A DNA stretch of 64,000 bases from Croceicoccus sp. Ery15. Lineage in GTDB: Bacteria; Pseudomonadota; Alphaproteobacteria; Sphingomonadales; Sphingomonadaceae. The notes under the pieces are model-generated. The model did no database searches. It was not told the origin of the DNA and saw only the letters and a list, made by a program, of their open reading frames with translations. Positions 1 to 9,965 of the stretch are shown here, one piece after another. Position 1 is the stretch's first letter. Each line of letters opens with the position of its first letter. The stretch covers positions 558,001-622,000 of the forward strand of contig NZ_CP087588.1 in the NCBI RefSeq assembly GCF_020985305.1, written 5' to 3'. The position numbers and the translations under genes were made by a program.

Positions 1-32
1 CCACCCCCGTGCGCATGATCGTCACCGCATGA
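1..32 (+). CDS. 3' end of an upstream gene (partial)
   Basis: Only the last nine codons and a TGA stop are visible (C-terminal residues TPVRMIVTA). The stop overlaps the urea carboxylase start as ATGA, so this gene belongs to the same operon. In urea-carboxylase operons the upstream genes are often the DUF1989 urea-carboxylase-associated proteins. That identity is inferred from position only. Confidence 0.5.
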   Translation, partial: TPVRMIVTA

Positions 33-3000
33 GTTTCGATACGGTACTGGTCGCCAATCGCGGTGCGATCGCCACGCGGATCATCCGCACGCTGCGCCGC
101 ATGGGCCTGCGTTCCGTCGCGGTCTATTCCGAGGCGGATGCCGGATCGCTGCATGTGTCGCAGGCCGATGTCGCGGTGTGCATCGGACCCGCATCGGCCG
201 CCGAAAGCTATCTCAATGTCGATGCGATCCTTGCCGCGGCGCGCGAAACCGGCGCGGGGGCGATCCATCCCGGTTACGGCTTTCTGGCCGAAAACACCGA
301 TTTTGCCGAGGCTTGTGCAGCTGCCGGTATCGAATTCATCGGCCCCACGCCCGACAATATCCGTACCTTTGGCCTGAAGCACAGCGCCCGCGCGCTGGCA
401 GAGGCGCATGGCGTGCCGCTGGCCCCCGGCACCGGCCTGCTGACGGACGAGGACGAGGCGGCAGAGGCAGCGCAGGGCATCGGCTTTCCCGTGATCCTGA
501 AAGCCACGGCAGGCGGCGGCGGCATCGGCATGCGCATTTGCGAGGATGTGGCCGTCGTGCGTGACGGCTTTGCCGCCGTTGCGCGGCTGGGCGCGGGCAA
601 TTTCGGCGATGCGGGGGTTTTCCTCGAACGCTATATCGGGCGCGCCCGCCATATCGAGGTGCAGATTTTCGGCGATGGCACGGGCCGCGTCATGCCCTTG
701 GGCGAACGTGACTGTTCGCTTCAGCGCCGCAACCAGAAGGTTGTCGAGGAAGCGCCCGCACCCTGCCTGGGCGATGCCAAGCGCGCCGAGCTGATCGCCG
801 CCGCCGTCCGTTTGGGCGAAGCGGCGAACTATCGCTCTGCCGGTACGGTCGAATTCCTGTTCGATGCCGAGCGGGAAGAGTTCTTCTTCCTTGAAATGAA
901 CACCCGCCTGCAGGTCGAACATGGCGTTACCGAAGAGGTGACGGGCGTCGATCTTGTCGAATGGATGATCCGCGGCGCGGCGGGCGACTATGCGTTTCTG
1001 GATGGCGATGCGCCGGTGTTGCAGGGGCATTCGGTGCAGGTGCGCCTCTATGCCGAAGACCCTGCGCTGGATTACCGCCCCACCGTCGGAACGCTGACTG
1101 CCGTCGAATTTCCGGGCGACATCCGTGCCGAAACATGGGTGATGGCGGGCAGCGAGGTCAGCGCCTTTTACGATCCGATGCTGGCCAAGCTGATCGTCCA
1201 TGCCCCGACGCGTGAAGGCGCGATCGCGGCAATGCAGGACGCGCTGGCGAACAGCCGCGTCGACGGGATCGAGACCAATCTGCGCTGGCTGCGCGATGTC
1301 GTGCGTGATCCCCGCTTTGCCAGCGGTGAGGTTTCGACCCGCATGCTGCAGACCATTGATTACGTCCCGCGCTGCGTCCGCGTGGTCAGCGGCGGCACCG
1401 CGACCACCGTGCAGGACTGGCCGGGGCGGCAGGGGCTGTGGGCCATCGGCGTCCCGCCGTCGGGTCCGATGGACGATCGTTCTTTCCGCATCGGCAATCT
1501 GCTGCTGGGCAATCCCGAAGGTATGGAAGGTCTGGAACTGACCGCCAGCGGCCCGACGCTGAATTTCACGCAGGACACGCAGATCTGCCTGACCGGCGCC
1601 GATTTCGGCGCGAAGATCGATGGCGAGCCGGTGGGGCGCAATCGCGTGCTGACGGTGAAGGCGGGGCAGACACTGGCGATGGGCCGCGCGACCGGCGGCG
1701 GCGTGCGCGGTTACATATTGTTCGCGGGCGGTCTGGACATCGCGCCCTATCTGGGCAGCTGCAGCACGTTCGAGCTGGGCCAGTTCGGCGGCCATGCCGC
1801 GCGCCGCCTGCTGGCAGGCGATACGCTGCATCTGAACGCGCCCCAAGCTCTTGTCGCGGACAATCATCGCGCGGCCGAGGAACTGGGCAAGACATGGACC
1901 CTTCGCGTCCTGTACGGACCGCATGGCGCGCCCGATTTCTTCACGCCCGCCGATATCGACCAGATCCTCGATGCCGAATGGCAGGTCCATTACAACAGCA
2001 ACCGCACCGGCGTGCGTCTGGTGGGGCCAAAGCCCGAATGGGCGCGCAAGGACGGGGGCGAGGCGGGGCTTCACCCGTCGAACATCCACGACAACCCCTA
2101 TGCCGTGGGCGCGGTCGATTTCACCGGCGACATGCCGATTATCCTTGGCCCCGACGGTCCTTCGCTGGGCGGGTTCGTGTGCCCGTTCACCGTGATCGCC
2201 GCAGACCGCTGGAAGATCGGCCAGCTTTCGCCCGACGACCGGCTGCGTTTCGTACCGGTCAGCATCGATGATGCACAGGCGGCGCAGCGCACCATGCTGG
2301 AGCCGCTGGACGCGGCCCCTACGCCGCGCGACATCGCCACGCTGTCGCCCGTGCTGGCCGAAACGCCGGCCCAGGGAAAGCGTCCGCGCACCTTCTATCG
2401 CCAGCAGGGCGACCGCAATATTCTGGTCGAATACGGGCCCATCGTGCTCGACATTGAATTGCGCATCCGCGTCCATGCCTTGATGACCGAACTGGAGCGG
2501 CTGGCGCTGCCCGGCGTGGTCGATATCGTCCCCGGCATCCGGTCGCTGCAATTGCATTTCGATGGCGAGACGCTCGACCAGAAAGGCGCGCTGGCCGCGT
2601 TGATGCAGGCGGATGACGCGCTGGGCGATCTTGAGGATTTCACCGTCCCCTCGCGCATCGTGCACCTGCCGCTCAGCTGGCGGGATCCGGCTACGATCGA
2701 GACGGTCGAGAAATATATCGCCGCCGTGCGCGACGATGCGCCGTGGTGCCCCGACAATATCGAATTCATCCGCCGCATCAATGGCCTGCCCGATGTAAAG
2801 GCGGTCGAGGATATCATCTTCGACGCCAGCTATCTGGTGATGGGTCTGGGCGATGTCTATCTGGGCGCGCCGGTCGCCACCCCGATCGATCCGCGCCACC
2901 GGCTGGTGACGACCAAATACAACCCCGCCCGCACGTGGACGCCGCCCAATGTGGTGGGCATCGGCGGCGCCTATATGTGCATTTACGGCATGGAGGGGCC

Positions 3001-3616
3001 GGGCGGATACCAGCTGTTCGGCCGCACCATTCAGGTGTGGAACACGCACCGCCAGACCGATGCCTTTATCGAGGGCAAGCCGTGGCTGCTGCGCTTTTTC
3101 GACCAGATCCGCTTTTACGAGGTGAGCGCCGAAGAGCTGTCCGAATGGCGGCGCGATTTCCCCAATGGACGCCGTTCCATCAAGGTGGAGCCGTCGGAAT
3201 TCCGCCTTGCCGATTACCGTGCCTTTCTGGCCGATAATGCGGGCTCCATCGCCGAGTTTCAGGGGACCCGGCAGGCGGCTTTCGACGAAGAGCGCGCCGA
3301 ATGGGAGCGTTCGGGCGAATTCGACCGCGTATCCGACCTGATCGAGGAAGCCGATGGCAGCGCCGAACCGGCGGCGATCGAACTGCCCGAAGGGACCGAG
3401 CTGATCGAGGCACCCTTTGGCGGTAGCGTGTGGAAGCTGATGGTGGAGCCGGGAGACAGCGTGAACGCAGGCGATGTGATTGCCGTGATCGAGGCGATGA
3501 AGATGGAATGTCCGTTCGAAAGTCCCGCCAGCGGCACGGTCGAGGCGCTCTACCTGCAAGAGCGTCAGGCATTGCAGCCCGGCGCACCCATGCTGGCGTT
3601 GAGGCGTTCGGCATGA
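29..3616 (+). CDS. uca: urea carboxylase
   Basis: This 1195-residue multidomain biotin enzyme carboxylates urea to allophanate with ATP and bicarbonate. Residues 1 to about 450 form a biotin carboxylase with an ATP-grasp glycine-rich loop (KATAGGGG). Residues about 460-770 and 790-1000 are the two carboxyltransferase halves (AHS2/KipA-like and AHS1/KipI-like). The C-terminus is a biotinyl domain whose motif EAMKME starts near residue 1155, so Lys1158 is the expected biotinylation site. The length fits full-length urea carboxylases. The ATG overlaps the upstream stop and the TGA overlaps the allophanate hydrolase start, so the pathway genes are translationally coupled. Confidence 0.96.
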   Translation: MSFDTVLVANRGAIATRIIRTLRRMGLRSVAVYSEADAGSLHVSQADVAVCIGPASAAESYLNVDAILAAARETGAGAIHPGYGFLAENTDFAEACAAAGIEFIGPTPDNIRTFGLKHSARALAEAHGVPLAPGTGLLTDEDEAAEAAQGIGFPVILKATAGGGGIGMRICEDVAVVRDGFAAVARLGAGNFGDAGVFLERYIGRARHIEVQIFGDGTGRVMPLGERDCSLQRRNQKVVEEAPAPCLGDAKRAELIAAAVRLGEAANYRSAGTVEFLFDAEREEFFFLEMNTRLQVEHGVTEEVTGVDLVEWMIRGAAGDYAFLDGDAPVLQGHSVQVRLYAEDPALDYRPTVGTLTAVEFPGDIRAETWVMAGSEVSAFYDPMLAKLIVHAPTREGAIAAMQDALANSRVDGIETNLRWLRDVVRDPRFASGEVSTRMLQTIDYVPRCVRVVSGGTATTVQDWPGRQGLWAIGVPPSGPMDDRSFRIGNLLLGNPEGMEGLELTASGPTLNFTQDTQICLTGADFGAKIDGEPVGRNRVLTVKAGQTLAMGRATGGGVRGYILFAGGLDIAPYLGSCSTFELGQFGGHAARRLLAGDTLHLNAPQALVADNHRAAEELGKTWTLRVLYGPHGAPDFFTPADIDQILDAEWQVHYNSNRTGVRLVGPKPEWARKDGGEAGLHPSNIHDNPYAVGAVDFTGDMPIILGPDGPSLGGFVCPFTVIAADRWKIGQLSPDDRLRFVPVSIDDAQAAQRTMLEPLDAAPTPRDIATLSPVLAETPAQGKRPRTFYRQQGDRNILVEYGPIVLDIELRIRVHALMTELERLALPGVVDIVPGIRSLQLHFDGETLDQKGALAALMQADDALGDLEDFTVPSRIVHLPLSWRDPATIETVEKYIAAVRDDAPWCPDNIEFIRRINGLPDVKAVEDIIFDASYLVMGLGDVYLGAPVATPIDPRHRLVTTKYNPARTWTPPNVVGIGGAYMCIYGMEGPGGYQLFGRTIQVWNTHRQTDAFIEGKPWLLRFFDQIRFYEVSAEELSEWRRDFPNGRRSIKVEPSEFRLADYRAFLADNAGSIAEFQGTRQAAFDEERAEWERSGEFDRVSDLIEEADGSAEPAAIELPEGTELIEAPFGGSVWKLMVEPGDSVNAGDVIAVIEAMKMECPFESPASGTVEALYLQERQALQPGAPMLALRRSA

Positions 3617-5379
3617 GCGCGCCCGATACCCGAAGCGCCGCGGCCATCGCCGCAGCCGTCAATGGCGGGCAGGCCAGCGCGGCCGAGATGGCCGAACAGG
3701 CACTGGCGCGGATCGATGCCTATGATGCGGTGCAGCCGCAGATCTGGATCACCCGTGCCGCGCGCGAAGACGTGCTGGCTGCGGCACGCGAGGTAGACGA
3801 ACGCATTGCGGCGGGCGAAATCCTGCCGCTGGCAGGCGTCGCCTATGCGGTGAAAGACAATATCGATGTGGCCGGTCTGCCGACGACGGCGGCATGCCCC
3901 GCCTTTGCCTATGACCCGGCGGCATCGGCCGGCGTGATCGAAAGGCTTGCGGCGGCAGGCGCGATCTGTGTCGGCAAGACCAATCTGGACCAGTTCGCCA
4001 CCGGCCTTAACGGCACGCGCAGCCCCTATGGCATTCCGCGCAATGCCTATAATCTCGATTACGTCAGCGGCGGGTCCAGCTCGGGGTCGTCGGTTGCCGT
4101 GGCGGCGGGGCTGGTGCCGTTCGCGCTGGGCACCGATACGGCGGGTTCGGGGCGCGTTCCGGCGGCGTTTCAACATCTCATCGGGTTCAAGCCCAGCAAA
4201 GGGCGGTGGAGCACGCGCGGTCTTGTGCCTGCGTGCCGCAGCATCGATTGCATCACCACATTCGCCAACGACGTTGCCGATGCGCGGCTGGTCGACGCGG
4301 CGATAGCCGGTTTCGACCCTGCCGATCCGTGGTCGAAGCCGCTGGCCGAAACCCCACTGCAGCCGCGCCGCATCGGCGTGCCGCGCCCCGACCAGCGTGT
4401 GTTCTTTGGCGATGCGCAGGCGGCGTTTTTCTATGAACAGGCGATCGCCACGCTGGGTCAGAATGCCGAGATTGTCGAGCTCGATATCGCGCCTTTGCTG
4501 GAAGCCGCGCTGCTGCTTTACGGCGGTCCGTGGGTGGCCGAACGCACCGCGGCGATCGAGGAATTGCTGACGGAAAATCCCGACGCCATCGACCCCACCG
4601 TGCGCGAAGTCGTCAGCGGCGGAACCGATATCAGCGCGGTGACATTGTGGAACGGCATCTATCGGTTGGCCGAGCTGAAGCGCCATGCCGATCTGATGTG
4701 GCAGGATGTCGACATGCTGGCGTTCCCCACGACGCCCACCACCTATCGCGTGCGCGAGATGCTGGCAGCGCCCGTCGCGCTGAACAGCAATCTGGGGTTC
4801 TACACCAATTTCGTGAACCTGCTCGACATGGCGGCCATCGCCGTGCCCGCGGGTGTGCGCGACAATGGCACCGGCTTTGGCATCACGCTGATCGGCCCTG
4901 CCGACAGCGACCTGGCCCTGATGCGCGGGGCCGAGGCTTTTCTGGGCGCGGCGGAAATTCCCGCTCCGCCACCGCTCGATCTGGAGGGACATATGGAACG
5001 CGTGAAACTGGCCGTCGTCGGCGCCCATCTGAAAGACATGCCGCTCCACTGGCAGCTAACCTCGCGCGATGCCGAATTCGTCGGCGCGTTCGATACCGCG
5101 CCCAGCTATCGCCTGTATGCCATGGCCGACAGCACCCCGCCCAAGCCCGCGCTGGCATGGTCGGACGATGGCGCGGCCATTCCGGTCGAGGTCTATGAGC
5201 TGGATGTCGCCGCATTCGGCAGCTTTACCGCCGAAGTGCCCGCGCCGCTTGCCATCGGGACGGTCACGCTGGAAGACGGCAGCAGCGTCAAGGGTTTCGT
5301 TGCCGAACCGCGCGCGCTGACGGGGGCGACCGACATCACCCATCTGGGCGGCTGGCGCAACTTCATCGCGGCGGGCTGA
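3613..5379 (+). CDS. atzF: allophanate hydrolase
   Basis: This 588-residue amidase-signature enzyme hydrolyses allophanate to ammonia and CO2, completing ATP-dependent urea degradation begun by the upstream carboxylase. The amidase Ser-Ser-Lys machinery is visible as AVKDN near residue 80 and the glycine/serine stretch GGSSSGSS near residue 155. The last 120 residues form the separate C-terminal domain found in AtzF/DUR1,2-type enzymes. The frame is open further upstream, but the ATG at 3613 forms an ATGA overlap with the carboxylase stop and the peptide from there starts with an amidase-like helix, so this start was chosen. Confidence 0.93.
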   Translation: MSAPDTRSAAAIAAAVNGGQASAAEMAEQALARIDAYDAVQPQIWITRAAREDVLAAAREVDERIAAGEILPLAGVAYAVKDNIDVAGLPTTAACPAFAYDPAASAGVIERLAAAGAICVGKTNLDQFATGLNGTRSPYGIPRNAYNLDYVSGGSSSGSSVAVAAGLVPFALGTDTAGSGRVPAAFQHLIGFKPSKGRWSTRGLVPACRSIDCITTFANDVADARLVDAAIAGFDPADPWSKPLAETPLQPRRIGVPRPDQRVFFGDAQAAFFYEQAIATLGQNAEIVELDIAPLLEAALLLYGGPWVAERTAAIEELLTENPDAIDPTVREVVSGGTDISAVTLWNGIYRLAELKRHADLMWQDVDMLAFPTTPTTYRVREMLAAPVALNSNLGFYTNFVNLLDMAAIAVPAGVRDNGTGFGITLIGPADSDLALMRGAEAFLGAAEIPAPPPLDLEGHMERVKLAVVGAHLKDMPLHWQLTSRDAEFVGAFDTAPSYRLYAMADSTPPKPALAWSDDGAAIPVEVYELDVAAFGSFTAEVPAPLAIGTVTLEDGSSVKGFVAEPRALTGATDITHLGGWRNFIAAG

Positions 5380-5462
5380 ACGGCGATGAACGGCGCGGTC
5401 GAAATATCTCTGGCGGTCGTGTGAATGGCACGCGGGGCGCACTCTGGTAAAGGCCGGCTGCG

Positions 5463-7016
5463 GTGCCGGGCCTGATGGAAAGCGTTCTTTCCCGCCTGAC
5501 CACGCGCCGCGCCGCGCCGCGCCATGATGCGGGCCTGCTGGAACGTATCGCCACGCTCGAATCCCGCCAGGCCGAACTGCTGCGCGCCAAGGCAGCGGCA
5601 GAGGCTGCGAACGAGGCAAAGACACGCTTTCTGGCGAGCGTCAGCCATGAGATCCGCTCGCCGCTCAATTCGATCTATGGCTATGCGCAATTGCTGGAAC
5701 GCGGCACGGCGCGCGATCCGGCGCATGCCGCGCGGGTGATCCGCCGCAGTTCGGAACATCTGGCCAATCTGGTCGAAGGACTGCTCGACCTGTCGCAAGT
5801 CGAAGGCGGCGTTATGCGGATCAGCCGCGATACGATCCGCTTTCCCGCGCTTATCCGCCAGATCGTCGACATGTTCGAACCGCAGGCACATGCGCGCGGC
5901 ATCGATTTCCATTTCGAATGTCCGGCACCATTGCCCGAATTCGTGCGCGGCGATCAAAAGCGGCTGCGGCAGGTGCTGATCAACCTGCTGTCGAACGCGA
6001 TCAAGTTTACCGACAGCGGCCATGTCACGCTGAAGATTACCTATCGTTCGCAAATCGCCACATTCGAAGTGGCCGACAGCGGCATCGGCATACCCGCCGA
6101 ACGGCTGGACCGCATATTCGAAGCGTTCGAACGGAGCGGCGATCCCGCCAACGACCGGCCGGGCACGGGGCTGGGCCTTGCGATCACGCAGGCGCTGGTC
6201 CGTATCATGGGCGGCGAGATCGCGGTGGAAAGCCGCGTGGGCAAGGGGACGCGGTTCACCGTCCGGCTGATGCTGTCCGAACCGGCAGAGCGACCGGCGG
6301 ACGAGACGCCCGAGACCGCCGTCACCGGCTATCGCGGACCACGCCGCACGATACTTGTCGTCGATGACGATCCGGCCCAGTCGGCGCTGCTGTCGGGGCT
6401 GCTCGAACCTTTGGGTTTCGCGGTGAGTGCGGCAACCGATGCGGACGGGGCCATGCGCCTTGCTGCCGACATGTCCCCAGATCTGGTATTTCTTGACATT
6501 TCCATGCCCGGCAAGTCAGGATGGGAAGCGGCGCGGATGCTTCGGGCCCGCTATGGCAGCGCCCTGCGGATCGTGATGCTGTCCGCCGATGCGGACGAAT
6601 TTCGGGGCGCTGGCGATGGGACAGGGCCGCACGACGCGTTCGTTCTGAAACCGTTTGAATTCGGCGCGTTGCTGGATGTTGTTTCGGCGCAATTGCAGAT
6701 CGAATGGACGGGTAACGCGGTTCAGAAGGCGCTTTCCAACGCATCGGTCGAGGCGACACCGGCTGAAGATTTACGGGCCGATCCGCGCACGGGCCCCCAT
6801 CTGGCCACGATCGCACAGGCTGCGCGGATTGGCGATATTCGCGGGATCGAAAGCGGGATCGATGCGCTGGCGGCGCTGGCCCCGGATGACGACGCGCTGG
6901 TCGCCCGGCTGCGCAGGTGCCTCGACGATTTCGACCTGAAAACGCTGACCTCGCTTGCGGAAAAGGGCCTTGCTGAAAAGGCCGGTGCGGAAAAGGGGGG
7001 CTCCGATGCCGGATGA
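5463..7016 (+). CDS. hybrid sensor histidine kinase (HisKA-HATPase-REC)
   Basis: This is a soluble 517-residue hybrid kinase. A short coiled coil leads into HisKA with the H-box SHEIRSPLN (phosphoacceptor His near residue 62). The N-box (LINLLSNAIKF), G1 (DSGIGIP) and G2 (GTGLGLA) of the HATPase follow. A receiver domain starts near residue 296 (ILVVDDD), with its acceptor Asp near residue 345, and a helical tail follows. There is no membrane segment or PAS sensor domain, so the signal is cytosolic or delivered by a partner. GTG at 5463 is preceded by AAAGG; an ATG lies at 5475. It starts 83 bases after allophanate hydrolase and overlaps the next regulator by 11 bases, so the two regulators are coupled. 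Confidence 0.85.
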   Translation: MPGLMESVLSRLTTRRAAPRHDAGLLERIATLESRQAELLRAKAAAEAANEAKTRFLASVSHEIRSPLNSIYGYAQLLERGTARDPAHAARVIRRSSEHLANLVEGLLDLSQVEGGVMRISRDTIRFPALIRQIVDMFEPQAHARGIDFHFECPAPLPEFVRGDQKRLRQVLINLLSNAIKFTDSGHVTLKITYRSQIATFEVADSGIGIPAERLDRIFEAFERSGDPANDRPGTGLGLAITQALVRIMGGEIAVESRVGKGTRFTVRLMLSEPAERPADETPETAVTGYRGPRRTILVVDDDPAQSALLSGLLEPLGFAVSAATDADGAMRLAADMSPDLVFLDISMPGKSGWEAARMLRARYGSALRIVMLSADADEFRGAGDGTGPHDAFVLKPFEFGALLDVVSAQLQIEWTGNAVQKALSNASVEATPAEDLRADPRTGPHLATIAQAARIGDIRGIESGIDALAALAPDDDALVARLRRCLDDFDLKTLTSLAEKGLAEKAGAEKGGSDAG

Positions 7017-7926
7017 AGCCCGCCCGAAGGACCGCATTCTCGTCGTCGACGACCAGCCGGATTCGCTGCGTTTCATTGTCGAGACGCTGGAACAGGCAGG
7101 CATGGGCGCGCTGGTCGCCACCAGCGGGGAGGCAGCGCTCGACGTGCTTGCCGAAGCGATGCCCGATCTGATCCTGATGGACGGGGTCATGCCCGGCATG
7201 TCGGGTATCGAAACCACCGTCCGGATCAAAAACGATCCCGCGCTGGCGCATATTCCGGTGATTTTCATGACGGGGCTGACCGAACCCGAACATGCGGTCG
7301 CCGCGCTGGAAACCGGCGGCGTCGATTATATCCGCAAGCCCATCGTGATCGAGGAATTGCTGGCCCGCATCCGCGTTCATCTGGCCAATGCGCGCCAGTC
7401 GCACCGGTCGCGCCTCGCGCTTGACGCGGCGGGTGGCAGGCTGGCGGCATTCGATGCGCGCGGCGCGCTGGCATGGTGCACGCCCCAGGCGGAGGAATTG
7501 CTGACATCCGTCGATCCGGCATGGACGGCGAACGCCCGCGCTTTGCCCGCCGCCTTGCAGCCGACCGCCGATCGCGTGCTGGCCGATCCGGCGCGGGCGG
7601 GCAATGCAATGCGCGTGTCGGTGGCGGATTTCGCGGTCGAGATTTCCGCCGTCAAAAGCGAGCGCGATGGCGAGACATTGATCCGCCTGACCGAAATCCG
7701 CGAAGGCGCCGATCTTGAATCGTTGCAGAGTTACGCGGGCCTGACCCAGCGCGAGGCAGAGGTTCTGCTGTGGGTCAGCTATGGCAAATCGAACCGCACG
7801 ATCAGCGAAATTCTGGGTATCAGCCCTCGCACGGTCAACAAACATTTGCAGCAGATTTTCACCAAGCTGGGCGTGGAAACGCGTGCGGCGGCAACGGCCT
7901 TGGCGGTAAGGGTGATTTCGGAATGA
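7006..7926 (+). CDS. LuxR-family response regulator (REC-HTH)
   Basis: This 306-residue regulator has an N-terminal receiver domain (ILVVDDQPD; acceptor Asp near residue 58 in LMDGVMPG; the conserved Lys in YIRKP) and a C-terminal LuxR/GerE helix-turn-helix (LTQREAEVL, ISPRTVNKHL). The middle about 120 residues have no family I recognise. The ATG at 7006 lies after a G-rich ribosome-binding stretch inside the end of the kinase gene. It is the probable output partner of the adjacent hybrid kinase. Its target could be the urea operon just upstream, but that is inference from position. Confidence 0.85.
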   Translation: MPDEARPKDRILVVDDQPDSLRFIVETLEQAGMGALVATSGEAALDVLAEAMPDLILMDGVMPGMSGIETTVRIKNDPALAHIPVIFMTGLTEPEHAVAALETGGVDYIRKPIVIEELLARIRVHLANARQSHRSRLALDAAGGRLAAFDARGALAWCTPQAEELLTSVDPAWTANARALPAALQPTADRVLADPARAGNAMRVSVADFAVEISAVKSERDGETLIRLTEIREGADLESLQSYAGLTQREAEVLLWVSYGKSNRTISEILGISPRTVNKHLQQIFTKLGVETRAAATALAVRVISE

Positions 7927-7956
7927 AAATCGTATACATTCCATCGCGAGAATCGT

Positions 7957-7976
7957 CGATTTTCAGGGAAAAATCG
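7957..7976. terminator. hairpin after the regulator operon
   Basis: CGATTTT and AAAATCG form a 7-bp stem with a 6-nt loop, 31 bases after the response regulator stop. There is no T-run, so terminator function is only possible. The rest of the gap to 8104 shows nothing recognisable. Confidence 0.3.
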
Positions 7977-8103
7977 CTGCAAAACTACGTCATTTGGACA
8001 CTTACTTTGCCTCTGTCAGGGGGCTTACGCTTGGCTTGAATTTGGACGGGCCGCCCTTGGGCGTCCCAATCGGTTTTCACGACATGTGATGCGGGTGGGT
8101 AGT

Positions 8104-9090
8104 ATGAGCGGAGTTCGCGTAGGCAAACGGATCATCGGGGCAGACTCTCCGGTCACGGTCGGCTGGGAAAACCTGCCCAAGGTCGAAGGCAGCCGGGGCA
8201 AGGTGTTGTTTTTCACCTGGTTTCAGCCCGCGACGCTGCTCGCGCTGCTGGCGTTCTGGTATTATGCGCCCAATTCGATCGCGACCGCATCGACAGCCAT
8301 CGCCATCGGCATCGGGTTCAAGATCTTCCTGCTCGGCCTTGAATGGGTGAACCCCCGTTTTCGCAGCTGGCGCCTGACGTGGAAGGAATTCGCGGTCGAC
8401 CTGTTCTATGTCGGACTTGGCTATACGATCATCCGCACGGTGGGCAGCTATATCGGCGACGATGCCATCATCGGTTTCGTCCAAAGCTCGTTCGACTGGG
8501 AAAAATTCGCCTGGTTCATGATGCTGCCGCTGCTGGTGCAGGCGTTCCTGATCTCGTTCATTTTCGATTTCGGGCAATATTGGATGCATCGCGGCATGCA
8601 TAACTGGCACCCGCTGTGGCTGACCCATGCGCCGCACCACTACATCACCCAGCTGAACATCAACAAGGGCGCCGTCGGCAATCCGATCGAGCTGTTCCTG
8701 ATCGGCCTTGGCATCGGCGGTTTCTTCGACTTCCTGCCGCGCGCCTTCCTGCTGGCGGGTACGCTGGGTGTCGCGGTGTCGATCTATCAGCATATCAATG
8801 TGCGGTTCAACACGCCCAACTGGTGGCGCTTCGTGTTCAACACGACCGAACATCACAGCGTCCATCATTCGCAGGATTACGAAGCGAGCCGCAGCAATTA
8901 TTCGGGCACGTGGATCATCATCGACCGCATGTTCGGCACCTGCGTCGACGGAGAGGCAGAGCTGCTGGGCATGGAAGGCGGCCGCGCCATGTCGATCAAG
9001 GAAACGATGGTCTTTCCGTTCAAGGATGCGTGGGCGTCGATGAAGATGCGTTTCCAGCGCCGCCTGCCGCCTGCGGTTCCTGCCGAGTGA
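8104..9090 (+). CDS. sterol desaturase / fatty acid hydroxylase family protein
   Basis: This 328-residue integral membrane protein belongs to the di-iron fatty-acid-hydroxylase superfamily. The histidine clusters expected to bind iron are present: HRGMH near 162, HAPHH near 176-180 and HHSVHH near 250-255. Several hydrophobic segments flank them. The family hydroxylates or desaturates lipids, carotenoids or sterol-like molecules; the substrate cannot be read here. GTG 8086 and ATG 8089 are alternative starts, but ATG 8104 is preceded by a GGGTGGG stretch at suitable spacing. The next gene follows after 37 bases. Confidence 0.82.
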   Translation: MSGVRVGKRIIGADSPVTVGWENLPKVEGSRGKVLFFTWFQPATLLALLAFWYYAPNSIATASTAIAIGIGFKIFLLGLEWVNPRFRSWRLTWKEFAVDLFYVGLGYTIIRTVGSYIGDDAIIGFVQSSFDWEKFAWFMMLPLLVQAFLISFIFDFGQYWMHRGMHNWHPLWLTHAPHHYITQLNINKGAVGNPIELFLIGLGIGGFFDFLPRAFLLAGTLGVAVSIYQHINVRFNTPNWWRFVFNTTEHHSVHHSQDYEASRSNYSGTWIIIDRMFGTCVDGEAELLGMEGGRAMSIKETMVFPFKDAWASMKMRFQRRLPPAVPAE

Positions 9091-9127
9091 TCGGGCCGGA
9101 CATGAATCTGATTTCGGGGTGCATAGA

Positions 9128-9790
9128 GTGATCAAGAACTACTTCGACTGGATCTGGCATGTGCGCGACAGCGTGGAGCTTCCGGCCGGCCAGTCCCCGA
9201 AAGAAGCGCTCGACCGGTTGGAGCCGCTGTTCCACGAACGCGGCACCAGTTTCGAACGGCATGGCAATACGATCAGCTTTGGCAAGAAGGGGCAGCCCGC
9301 GCAGGACCGCATGTCGGTCTTCGACCGCGGCGAGCTGGTCGTCGAAAGCGACGGCACGGCATCGCGCCTGAGCTATCATCTGGTCAGCCGCGCCTTCCTC
9401 TACTGCTTTTTCGCGCCGCTGCTGTTTCTGGCCTTTGCCCAGATGAACACGCTGGTCCGCGATTACGAGCGCGCATCGGCTGCGGCCGAAATGGCGGCAG
9501 AGGGCGATAAGGCGAAAGAGGAGAAGGAAGACAAGATCCTTCCCCAAAGCCCGATCGACAAGTTTCTTGGCGCGCCCACGCCTGAAATGCCGGACAAGGA
9601 CAAGGAAAAGGATCTCGACAAGATCGGCCCTTCGCCTACGCCCGCCTATGTTTTCGCGTGCATTTTCGTCGTGCTCTATATCGGCGGGCGCATTCTGGAA
9701 ACGCGGCTGGTAAAGCGCCTGTTCCGGCGGCGCATGCGCGGTGAGGACCGCGAACCGGTCGGCCCCGCGCAGGTTGTGGCTTCGGTCTGA
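9128..9790 (+). CDS. two-helix membrane protein of unknown function
   Basis: This protein of about 220 residues has no family I recognise. The first about 80 residues look soluble (WHVRDSVEL, a beta-rich segment FERHGNTISFGKKG). Two hydrophobic helices follow (near residues 90-110, FLYCFFAPLLFLAF, and near 175-190, AYVFACIFVVLYIGG). A charged, lysine/glutamate-rich loop lies between them and an Arg-rich tail follows. GTG 9128 is used because GGGGT precedes it; an in-frame GTG at 9119 is also possible. It lies close behind the sterol-desaturase-like gene on the same strand, which suggests co-transcription and a membrane-lipid setting. Confidence 0.7.
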   Translation: MIKNYFDWIWHVRDSVELPAGQSPKEALDRLEPLFHERGTSFERHGNTISFGKKGQPAQDRMSVFDRGELVVESDGTASRLSYHLVSRAFLYCFFAPLLFLAFAQMNTLVRDYERASAAAEMAAEGDKAKEEKEDKILPQSPIDKFLGAPTPEMPDKDKEKDLDKIGPSPTPAYVFACIFVVLYIGGRILETRLVKRLFRRRMRGEDREPVGPAQVVASV

Positions 9791-9965
9791 AAGGCCGGTC
9801 CGGCCCTATCTCCCTATAAGTCCGCATCATTATCAGCATTAACCGCGAGTGTCCGTTGACACGCGCCGGTCTAGAGCGGTTTTCGACCGATTTGAATCGA
9901 TGAGGGATTCCCACCAGGTGTGATTTCTGATTCAGAATCCGTGCTGGTGAAGGAGGCCAGCATGG

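Noticed and set aside
7990..8020. Possible sigma-54 site (TTGGACACTTACTTTGCC) upstream of the sterol-desaturase-like gene
   Set aside because: GG and GC are 11 bases apart instead of 10, and the -24 block lacks the TGGCAC form.
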